Shown here: positions 1 through 5,611 of the stretch, piece by piece
How positions within the stretch are numbered: position 1 is the first letter of the stretch
How the letters are laid out: every line of letters starts with the position of its first letter
Origin: Chloroflexota bacterium
GTDB taxonomy: Bacteria; Chloroflexota; Anaerolineae; B4-G1; SLSP01
Assembly (NCBI GenBank): GCA_022707665.1
Contig: JAKJAE010000044.1
Span: forward strand, 1-12,933
Direction: 5' to 3'
Length of the DNA: 12,933 bases
The notes under the pieces: model-generated
Told to the model about the DNA's origin: nothing
Database searches by the model: none
The model's input: only the letters and a program-made list of their open reading frames with translations
Made by a program: the position numbers and the translations under genes

Positions 1-288
1 GGAGACCTCGGTAGCGCCGGCACCGATCAGACGTGCCTTCGTGGTCGCAACATCCTCAACGGCAAATGCCACGTGAAGCACCAGAGGATCCTGACGCGCG
101 TAATCCGGGATTGGCGCTTTCGCGTTTGCGTAGAGCTCGAAGACGACGCGGCCCGTGGCGTCAGAAACGAAGTGCGTCTGCGAGGGACCATCAACATAAC
201 GGATGACGCGCATAGCACAGTGATCGACATACCACCGTGCCATTGCCTTGGGGTCGGGGACGTTCAGAGCGACGTGTTCGAAGTGCAT
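1..288 (-). CDS. VOC/glyoxalase-fold family protein (partial, C-terminus outside window)
   Basis: Only the first 96 residues are inside the window; the gene runs off the left edge. The start MHFEHVALNV followed by a predicted helix (PDPKAMARWYVDH) and the later VVFELYAN and LVLHVAFAVEDV segments give the beta-alpha-beta-beta-beta pattern of the vicinal oxygen chelate fold (glyoxalase I, dioxygenases, fosfomycin-resistance type). H5, E51 and H72 fall where this fold carries metal ligands, so a metal-dependent enzyme is likely; the fourth ligand would lie outside the window. The substrate cannot be told. The ATG is well supported: AGGAGG lies about 5 nt upstream. The gene has a candidate promoter of its own (346-374) and is separated from the U32 gene by about 195 bp, so it need not belong to that operon. 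Confidence 0.8.
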   Translation of the reverse strand, partial: MHFEHVALNVPDPKAMARWYVDHCAMRVIRYVDGPSQTHFVSDATGRVVFELYANAKAPIPDYARQDPLVLHVAFAVEDVATTKARLIGAGATEVS

Positions 289-345
289 AGTGCCTCCTTC
301 AGAAGTTTTCTGCAGGCGTGAGTGCGTCTGGGAGCGTTCGGGTCG

Positions 346-374
346 ATTGTACAGGGAAGTGGATGACACAACAA
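346..374 (-). promoter_or_regulatory. Candidate sigma-70-type promoter for the VOC gene
   Basis: On the minus strand TTGTTG (369-374) and TACAAT (346-351, five of six consensus bases) are separated by exactly 17 bp. Transcription would start near 339, giving a leader of about 50 nt before the VOC start codon. The -35 box is weak (TTG only), so this is a moderate call. Confidence 0.4.
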
Positions 375-440
375 CTGGGTGCTCTGGACTGGGTCACCGG
401 AGTGAATTGCGTACCCAATAGACACCATCTGTTAGGCAAT

Positions 441-462
441 CGTCAGGTTAGCGTCAGGATAG
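441..462. repeat. Two 11-bp direct repeats (possible regulator site)
   Basis: CGTCAGGTTAG (441-451) is followed at once by CGTCAGGATAG (452-462), 10 of 11 bases identical, with a period of one helical turn. Such pairs are typical of sites for winged-helix response regulators of the OmpR family, but no regulator gene is in the window. The repeats lie between the U32 and VOC genes. Confidence 0.4.
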
Positions 463-483
463 ACCGTGGGGATTGTGCTAGGA

Positions 484-1878
484 TTATCGTACAAACAGGG
501 ACCTACGCGACGTGAGATTTCCTCCTTTGGAGAGCCGGAGGCTAGGGGGCAGCCTCCGGCTCTTCACGTGTCCACTGTCAGTAGAAGATATCCATTCCGC
601 AGCGGTCGGGATAGTCAGCGTAGCGAAAGTGCAGTCGATACCGGTGCCCGGCGTCGTCCACGAGGTAGAGTGGCTCTGTGAGTGGCTGCGATTGTGGTAG
701 ATCGCCTGGCCGGCGACAATGCCGCTTAGGGAGTTCGGTGTGATCTCAAGCCCCCGACGGGTGCGACGGGACCCGTTCACAACGGTTCCCGTCAGTTCCC
801 CTGATACGCCAAAGAACGCCAGCCCATCGCCGTTACTCACCTGCGTTCTGCTATCGACAACAAACGATTCGGCTGAGACGTCCACGACTGAGCTGAGATA
901 CTCACCTATCATTTTCGGTGTGTCGATGGTCCCAGGGGATTCGCCGCGCCCATGAAGGAAGTACGACGTGAACCCGCGGTTGTATGCCTTGCTGATGTCA
1001 GGCACAACAGGTGACTCGCTTCGGCCGGAGGAGCTACGTCTTGGCCCATCTGCAGTAGCGGGCGGTGCCTGGCTTGCCCGTTGCAGAAGGACATCGTCGA
1101 GGGCTCGTCGATATGCGCTCACCACAGTGGTCACATAGGTCGCGTCCTTGAGACGTCCCTCGATCTTGAACGAGGTGATACCGGCGTCCAGTAGCGGGCC
1201 AAGGTCAGCGATGCGGTTCATATCGCGTAGTGATAGGAGGTGACGCTTGTGCTGGAGTACTCGACCCCGTCCATCGACCAGATCGTAGGGCCGGCGGCAG
1301 GGCTGAGCGCACTCGCCCCGGTTCCCACTTCGCCCGCCGACGGCATAGCTCATAGCGCACTGTCCGCTGTAGCTCACGCAAAGCGCGCCGTGTACGAACG
1401 ACTCGAGCTCAATGGTTGTCGTGGCCGCACGGATGGCGCGGATCTCGTCGAGCGCCAGTTCGCGGGCCAGGGTGGCTCTGTGGAAACCAAGTTGCTCGAG
1501 AAATCGGACACGCGCTGGCGTGAAGTTGTGCATCTGGGTGCTGGCAATCAGCGGGATCAGGGGTAGGTCGCACTCAAGCAAGCCCACATCCTGGACGATG
1601 ATGCCGTCGACACCCAATGCACAAAGTTCCTCGATCAAACCGACGGCCTGCAGGACCTCGGCGTCGTAGAGCAGCGTATTGACGGTCACATAGACCCGGG
1701 CCCAGTACAGATGGGCGTAGCGCACAAGAGCGGCAATGTCCTCAAGGGCATTGCCCGCCCTTGCACGAGCGCCAAAGCTGGGCGCGCCGATGTAGACGGC
1801 ATCGGCGCCCGCGTTGATGGCGGCTACGCCGCATGTGTAGTCGCGAGCAGGGGCGAGTAACTCGGTCGCGCTGGACAC
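484..1878 (-). CDS. U32 family protein (TrhP/RlhA/UbiU-type), 3' end probably frameshifted
   Basis: The open frame encodes 464 residues from a GTG start. The N-terminal TIM-barrel starts at ELLAPARDY (6-14) with AGADAVYIGA typical of the family. The U32 signature lies at 158-176, with HGALC and SGQC, followed by NRGEC and QPCRR. This gives four cysteines (C167, C174, C190, C194) of the kind that hold an Fe-S cluster in UbiU/UbiV and related proteins. FKIEGRLKD (237-245) and YNRGFTSYF (299-307) are further family motifs. Characterised relatives hydroxylate RNA (TrhP on tRNA U34, RlhA on 23S rRNA) or ubiquinone precursors; the older 'collagenase-like peptidase' label is probably wrong. It follows the EF-G gene by 11 nt with no visible Shine-Dalgarno sequence, suggesting translational coupling. 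From about residue 398 the frame becomes Ser/Thr-rich and unlike a protein, while another frame reads a plausible C-terminus ending at 578. Confidence 0.85.
   Translation of the reverse strand: MSSATELLAPARDYTCGVAAINAGADAVYIGAPSFGARARAGNALEDIAALVRYAHLYWARVYVTVNTLLYDAEVLQAVGLIEELCALGVDGIIVQDVGLLECDLPLIPLIASTQMHNFTPARVRFLEQLGFHRATLARELALDEIRAIRAATTTIELESFVHGALCVSYSGQCAMSYAVGGRSGNRGECAQPCRRPYDLVDGRGRVLQHKRHLLSLRDMNRIADLGPLLDAGITSFKIEGRLKDATYVTTVVSAYRRALDDVLLQRASQAPPATADGPRRSSSGRSESPVVPDISKAYNRGFTSYFLHGRGESPGTIDTPKMIGEYLSSVVDVSAESFVVDSRTQVSNGDGLAFFGVSGELTGTVVNGSRRTRRGLEITPNSLSGIVAGQAIYHNRSHSQSHSTSWTTPGTGIDCTFATLTIPTAAEWISSTDSGHVKSRRLPPSLRLSKGGNLTSRRSLFVR
510..569. other. Strong hairpin at the 3' end of the U32 gene (no U-tract)
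   Basis: A perfect 13-bp stem (531-543 with 551-563) closes a 7-nt loop. A second 6-bp stem, ACGTGA (510-515) with TCACGT (564-569), stacks directly on it on one side; on the other side is a 15-nt bulge (516-530). Neither strand has a run of U after the stem, so it is not a classical intrinsic terminator, although a GC-rich hairpin here could still end transcription or protect the 3' end of the U32 message. In the other reading frame discussed for the U32 gene, the stop codon at 578-580 lies just upstream of this hairpin, which is where a 3' UTR structure would be expected. Confidence 0.55.
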
Positions 1879-1889
1879 TTAGGCACTGG

Positions 1890-3995
1890 TCAGGCAACAA
1901 CCCGCTGCGCCACTCGCTCTCGGTTCGCCTCGATGATCACCTGGGCGATTTCCTCAGGCAAGACTTCATAGCGCTTGAACGCCAGGCTGAAGGTTCCTCG
2001 ACCTTGGGTCAGGCTGCGCAAGTCCGTGGCGTACCCTCGCGCCTCGGCCAGGGGGACCTCACCATCAATCGTGCGATAGTGACCTCGAATGCGCAGGTCG
2101 TGCATTAGCCCGCGGCGGCGCCCAACGTCTGCGACCACACCCCCCAGGTGCTCTTCAGGCACGTTGATATCAAGGTCCATGATGGGCTCCATCAGTGCCG
2201 GCATTGCCTTGCGGATCGCTTCCTTGACCGCCATACTGCCGACGATCTCGAAGTCCATTGCTGAGGAGTCAACTTCATGGTAACTCCCGTCCACAAGCGT
2301 GACCTTGATGTTGGTCACAGGGTATCCCGCAATGACACCCTCCTCGAGCGTGCGGCGGACCCCCATCTCCACAGGGCGGATGAACTCCCGCGGCAGGCTC
2401 GCGCCCGTTGTCTCGTTTTCGAAGACAACACCGTTCCCACCGTCCTCGAGAGGCTCCACTCGAAGCTCTACGCGAGCGAAGTGGCCGTGGCCACCTGACT
2501 GCTTGCGATAGGTTGTGGTCACCTGGCTTGGCCGCCGGACCGTTTCGCGATAGGAGACCTGGGGCAAACTGACCTTCGGTGTGAGGCCGAACTCCCGGCG
2601 CAGCCGCTCGACGGCGATCTCAAGATGCAGCTCGCCCATTCCTGACACGATCAGCTCACCTGTATCGGACGCTACCTTCCAGAGCAACGTCGGATCCTCG
2701 TCGCACAGCCGACGGACTGCGCTCTGGAGTTTGTCGCGTTCGCCATTCGACGCGGGCGCGAGTGCAACTGCAATGACCGGTTCAGGGAACTCGAAGGACT
2801 CGAGGATGATTGGGTCGCCTGGGTCGCACAGCGTGTCACCGGTCATAGCGGATTTCATCCCTACCAGGGCAACCACGTCACTGGCGCCCATCCACTCGGC
2901 CTGTTCTCGCCTATCGGCGTGCATTCGGTAGATCCTGCCAACACGCTCTACTTCGCCCGTTCGAGAGTTGTAGATGGACTCGCCAGCATTGAGTTTTCCT
3001 GAGATCACACGCACCCAGGTAAGGTGACCAACGTACGGGTCGACCATGATCTTGAACGCTGAGGCGCAGAAAGGGGCATCGAAGGTGCTAGGACGTTCTA
3101 GAACCGTCTGCTCGTCTCCGGGTCTGGCACCCGTGGTTACCTCGACGTCCTGGGGCGAGGGGAGGTAGTCCACCACGGCATCCAGAAGTAGAGGTATCCC
3201 GATGCGTCGCTTTGAGACGCCACACAGCACCGGGACAATCTCACCAGTGATTGTCGCGCTGCGCAGTGCAGCCTTGAGTGCGCCGAGATCAGGCAGCTCA
3301 CCCTCAAGTCTCTGCATCAGGAGAAGGTCATCGGTCTCGCATATGCGATCGATCAGCGCCTCGCGGGCGGTATGGACAGCCTCAACCATATCGGGAGGGA
3401 CGGACTCCACCCTATATGAGTCTTCGGCGCCATGCCATATGAGGGCCTGCTCAGACAGGAGATCGATAACACCACGGAATGTGTCTTCGGCTCCCAAGGG
3501 GAGCTGAAGGGGAGTCGCGCGGACTGTCAAGCGCTCGCGGACCTCATCGACGACTCGCCCGAAATCAGCACCAACTCTGTCTAGCTTGTTGATGTAGATC
3601 AGCCGTGCCAGTTTTTCACGGTTGGCGAGGTTCCAGACTGACTCGGTCTGGGGTTCAACCCCACCTACACCGCACAGTACCATGACTGCGCCGTCGATCA
3701 CGCGAATGGACCTGACTACCTCAGCGGTGAAGTCGATGTGCCCTGGCGTGTCGATCAGGTTAATGCGGTGGTCGCGCCAGTGGCACGCTGTCGCTGCCGA
3801 CATAATCGTGATGCCACGCTCCCGCTCCTGGTCCATCCAGTCAAGCTGTGTGCTACCCTCATCAATGTCCCCGGCCCGGTGGATCCGGCCGGTGTGGTAT
3901 AGAATGGCCTCAGACGTGGTCGTCTTGCCGGCATCTACATGGGCAAAGATGCCAATGATTCTTACGTCAGAGATTGGTGCTTCTTTCCTGGCCAC
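1890..3995 (-). CDS. fusA: Elongation factor G-type translational GTPase
   Basis: This 701-residue protein has full EF-G length and architecture. The GTPase domain shows AHVDAGKT (18-25), RGITI (60-64), DTPGH (82-86) and NKLD (136-139). Domain III carries GMGELHLEI (452-460), domain IV carries KQSGGHGHF and GSYHEVDSS with the tip histidine H573, and domain V ends with GYATDLRSLTQGR. EF-G drives ribosome translocation and, with RRF, ribosome recycling. The G5 loop is divergent: CGVSKRRIG (258-266) where canonical EF-G has CGSAFKNKG. The gene is not in a str operon; its partner is a U32 protein 11 nt downstream. Both facts fit an EF-G paralogue (EF-G2 type) rather than the housekeeping copy, but this is inference. 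The start is GTG, with AGGAG 9 nt upstream. Its leader holds a promoter, short ORF and intrinsic terminator, suggesting control by attenuation. A tetracycline-type ribosome protection protein is less likely given the EF-G motifs and length. Confidence 0.93.
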   Translation of the reverse strand: MARKEAPISDVRIIGIFAHVDAGKTTTSEAILYHTGRIHRAGDIDEGSTQLDWMDQERERGITIMSAATACHWRDHRINLIDTPGHIDFTAEVVRSIRVIDGAVMVLCGVGGVEPQTESVWNLANREKLARLIYINKLDRVGADFGRVVDEVRERLTVRATPLQLPLGAEDTFRGVIDLLSEQALIWHGAEDSYRVESVPPDMVEAVHTAREALIDRICETDDLLLMQRLEGELPDLGALKAALRSATITGEIVPVLCGVSKRRIGIPLLLDAVVDYLPSPQDVEVTTGARPGDEQTVLERPSTFDAPFCASAFKIMVDPYVGHLTWVRVISGKLNAGESIYNSRTGEVERVGRIYRMHADRREQAEWMGASDVVALVGMKSAMTGDTLCDPGDPIILESFEFPEPVIAVALAPASNGERDKLQSAVRRLCDEDPTLLWKVASDTGELIVSGMGELHLEIAVERLRREFGLTPKVSLPQVSYRETVRRPSQVTTTYRKQSGGHGHFARVELRVEPLEDGGNGVVFENETTGASLPREFIRPVEMGVRRTLEEGVIAGYPVTNIKVTLVDGSYHEVDSSAMDFEIVGSMAVKEAIRKAMPALMEPIMDLDINVPEEHLGGVVADVGRRRGLMHDLRIRGHYRTIDGEVPLAEARGYATDLRSLTQGRGTFSLAFKRYEVLPEEIAQVIIEANRERVAQRVVA

Positions 3996-4140
3996 GGTTT
4001 ATTACTCCTATAGTTCCATCAGATCCATTCCCGGCAGTCGCACTGCATTGCAGGGCGCTGCTGGTCAGTCTGTGCGCCATCACATCGGGTGTTCGGCGCA
4101 AAAAAAGGCCTCGCTCAAATACACGCGAGGCCTCACGCAT
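3967..4140 (-). CDS. Possible leader peptide ORF upstream of EF-G
   Basis: An ATG at 4140, about 10 nt after the predicted transcription start, opens a 57-codon frame beginning MREASRVFERGLFLRR and overlapping the EF-G start by 29 nt. Codons 3 to 6 (GAG GCC TCG CGT) form the left arm of the intrinsic terminator and codons 9 to 12 the right arm. A ribosome that is initiating or stalled on the first codons would therefore cover the left arm and block the terminator. No good Shine-Dalgarno sequence fits in the very short 5' end, so initiation would be leaderless-like. A TTG at 4149 in the same frame is an alternative start. The distal part may be non-functional spacer. Not recognised from any known family. 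Confidence 0.4.
   Translation of the reverse strand: MREASRVFERGLFLRRTPDVMAHRLTSSALQCSATAGNGSDGTIGVINRGQERSTNL
4099..4134 (-). terminator. Intrinsic terminator inside the EF-G leader (attenuator)
   Basis: On the minus strand a perfect 9-bp stem AGGCCTCGC/GCGAGGCCT (4125-4133 with 4106-4114) encloses a 10-nt loop and runs into seven U residues (4100-4106). It lies about 16 nt after the predicted transcription start and about 105 nt before the EF-G start codon. No gene on this strand lies just upstream that it could terminate. A terminator between a strong promoter and its gene is the hallmark of transcription attenuation. Confidence 0.85.
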
Positions 4141-4155
4141 AGCGATCAACTCTTA

Positions 4156-4183
4156 AGTATACTCTGTTGCGTGCGAATGTCAA
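4156..4183 (-). promoter_or_regulatory. Strong sigma-70-type promoter of the EF-G/U32 operon
   Basis: A perfect -35 box TTGACA (4178-4183) and a -10 box TATACT (4156-4161, five of six) are separated by 16 bp on the minus strand. Predicted transcription start is near 4149, just before the leader ATG and the attenuator hairpin. This is the best consensus promoter in the window. Confidence 0.8.
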
Positions 4184-4198
4184 CTACTCGCCGGTCGT

Positions 4199-4404
4199 GG
4201 GTGCATTTCAGGATGGGGGCAGACAGCCTGTTCCCTCAGCCCCTGACGCACGCTCGCGGCCTTTGCGCAGCATCTCCGCCCGGAAAGTGCCGGGGACTTT
4301 CCGCGGTCCCCGGCACTGACAGCGTCCCTGGCACCTGGATGGGCGTTCTGCACAGCGTAGGCAAGACGGCAGTCTTCATTTTGCCCCCAAGATGAAATGC
4401 ACCC
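4199..4404. mobile_element. MITE-like element with 23-bp imperfect terminal inverted repeats
   Basis: The left end (4199-4221) reads GGGTGCATTTCA, three variable bases, TGGGGGCA. The right end (4382-4404) is its reverse complement with 20 of 23 positions matching. The 206-bp unit contains no credible gene and has a 12-bp palindrome near its centre (4286-4317). No target-site duplication is evident in the flanks (CGT on the left, CAG on the right), so the exact borders are uncertain. It starts 16 bp upstream of the EF-G operon -35 box. Small size, inverted ends and lack of coding capacity fit a non-autonomous element, but only one copy is visible here. Confidence 0.5.
4286..4317. repeat. REP-like palindrome
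   Basis: AGTGCCGGGGAC (4286-4297) pairs perfectly with GTCCCCGGCACT (4306-4317) around an 8-nt loop TTTCCGCG. A third arm, GTCCCTGGCAC (4324-4334), repeats the right arm with one change and could pair with the left arm through a G-U wobble. Intergenic GC-rich palindromes of this type are usual for REP-like elements. Confidence 0.6.
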
Positions 4405-4450
4405 CAGGGCTATCGCATTTCGTGCCCGCACGACAGAATGCGTGCGTCGG

Positions 4451-4502
4451 AACGCGGCGTCAGAACGCGGCGTCGGAACGCGGCGTCAGAACGCGGCGTC
4501 AG
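4451..4502. repeat. Four 13-bp tandem repeats
   Basis: Four head-to-tail copies of AACGCGGCGTC followed by AG or GG: 4451-4463, 4464-4476, 4477-4489 and 4490-4502. Copies 1, 3 and 4 are identical and copy 2 differs at one base. A degraded half-copy precedes them (4444-4450). The period is not a multiple of three times a protein repeat that any frame supports, so this is non-coding. Confidence 0.85.
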
Positions 4503-4504
4503 AA

Positions 4505-4536
4505 CCCTTCGCAAGGTGCAGAAACCTTGCGAAGGG
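4505..4536. repeat. 12-bp perfect palindrome (REP-like hairpin)
   Basis: CCCTTCGCAAGG (4505-4516) pairs perfectly with CCTTGCGAAGGG (4525-4536) around an 8-nt loop TGCAGAAA. It follows the 13-bp tandem repeats directly. There is no U-tract on either strand, so it reads as a repeat-type palindrome rather than a terminator. Confidence 0.7.
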
Positions 4537-4657
4537 AAACGGACCACGCCCGCGACAGCATAATGCGATAGCGGTGGGCATGATGGCAGGTGTGCCACAC
4601 GCGTGGCAGATTTAGGGCCAGCGCAATCATCTCCCTCAGCGCAATCAGCGATTCTCA

Positions 4658-5566
4658 CTATTCTCGCCGCGGCACAGTCTCACACGGTTCGATGTGCACG
4701 TAGGCGCGGTCAATGCCCGGCAACTGCTCAACCCGTGCCCGCACCTCGTCCGAGATCGTGTGTGCCTCGAAGACCGTCATGTTGCCATCTACATTGACGT
4801 GGAGGTCAGCCACCAGATCCGGGCCGACGTGTTCCGTGATGACCTGGTGCACCAGGGTGACGCCATCAACGCCCTGGGCGGCCTCGGCAATGGCAGCACG
4901 CAACTCCGCCGGGGCACCGCCTCCACTGAGATAGCTCAAGTTCTCCTGCCAGACCTCCCACGCCGACTTGAAGATCCAGGCGGCTACCAGGATACCGCCG
5001 ATGGCATCCGCCAGCGGGTGGATGAAGTGAGCTCCCAGGATGCCGAGAAAGGCGGCGGTCGAGGTAAGGACGTCGGCGAGGTTGTCCTTCGCAGCCGCAT
5101 CGAGCGTTGAGCTCGAGGTCATACCGGCAATCCGGTGGATCGCGGCATACATACCGGCTTTGATCGTGGCGCTTAGCAGCAGGGCAGCCGTGGGCCAGCC
5201 CAGTGAGAGCTCGATACCACCGGCGATCAGGCGCTCGATGGCTGCCCGCCCGGCTTCATATCCCGCTACCGTCATCGCGGCGGCCACCACCAGGCCAGCG
5301 AGGGGCTCGAAGCGGCTGTGCCCCTGCGGGTGGCTCAGGTCCGGGGGGCGCTGAGCTATCCATAGGCCCAGGACGATGAGGAGCGAGTAGAGCACATCGG
5401 AGATGGAATTGGCCGCGTCGGCGTAGAGCGCCACACTGCCGGAGAGGCGTGCAGCGATTGCCTTTCCCAGCGCCAGGCCGATGTTGCCCAGCAGCGTGAT
5501 CCACAAAGCGCCGCGCACCAGTCGTTGGCGTTCAGGATCGGGTTGGAAGTCCCTTACCCACTGCAT
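4658..5566 (-). CDS. Cation diffusion facilitator (CDF) metal transporter
   Basis: The 302-residue protein has usual CDF length, with about six membrane segments in residues 20-200 and a soluble C-terminal domain (about 205-300) resembling the ferredoxin-like CDF dimerisation domain. PQGHSRFEPLAG (80-91) is the conserved loop after TM2. CDF proteins export divalent metals from the cytoplasm in exchange for protons. The transport-site residues read N53-x3-D57 in TM2 and D161-x3-D165 in TM5, in place of the (H/D)xxxD...HxxxD typical of zinc exporters. An N/D/D/D site is reported for MntE-type manganese exporters, so Mn is a reasonable guess, not shown. The ATG start has an AGAGG about 12 nt upstream, somewhat far. 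It lies 45 nt downstream of the methyltransferase gene on the same strand, so the two are probably cotranscribed. Confidence 0.92.
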   Translation of the reverse strand: MQWVRDFQPDPERQRLVRGALWITLLGNIGLALGKAIAARLSGSVALYADAANSISDVLYSLLIVLGLWIAQRPPDLSHPQGHSRFEPLAGLVVAAAMTVAGYEAGRAAIERLIAGGIELSLGWPTAALLLSATIKAGMYAAIHRIAGMTSSSTLDAAAKDNLADVLTSTAAFLGILGAHFIHPLADAIGGILVAAWIFKSAWEVWQENLSYLSGGGAPAELRAAIAEAAQGVDGVTLVHQVITEHVGPDLVADLHVNVDGNMTVFEAHTISDEVRARVEQLPGIDRAYVHIEPCETVPRRE

Positions 5567-5611
5567 ACGGGTCCGGCACCTCTGGCCGGGTAGGCGGCTC
5601 GCGTGGGGGCG

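Larger units (their letters stand above)
4409..4572. mobile_element. Second palindromic element with 11-bp perfect inverted ends
   Basis: GCTATCGCATT (4409-4419) and AATGCGATAGC (4562-4572) are exact reverse complements bounding a 164-bp unit that starts four bases after the neighbouring MITE-like element ends. Inside are four 13-bp tandem repeats and a 12-bp hairpin. The subterminal parts also resemble each other: CGACAG followed by AATGCG occurs near both ends (4431-4442 and, with three extra bases, 4553-4567). No credible coding frame is present. It could be a MITE, a REP-type cluster or a composite of the two. Confidence 0.45.

Noticed and set aside
1890..3995. Tetracycline-resistance ribosome protection protein (TetM type)
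   Set aside because: The attenuated leader is reminiscent of tet(M), but the 701-residue length, RGITI/DTPGH context and GYATDLRSLTQGR ending are EF-G features.
3622..4395. 257-codon plus-strand open frame across the EF-G 5' region and leader
   Set aside because: Antisense to a clear EF-G gene, its promoter and repeats; low-complexity Arg/Ser-rich product and no family motif.
4593..4608. TGCCAC/GTGGCA hairpin downstream of the CDF gene as a terminator
   Set aside because: Six-bp stem with no U-tract on either strand; too weak to call.
4410..4658. Open frames running through the repeat cluster
   Set aside because: Encoded peptides are translations of tandem repeats and palindromes (repeated RRVLTPRSDA-like units), without a ribosome site.
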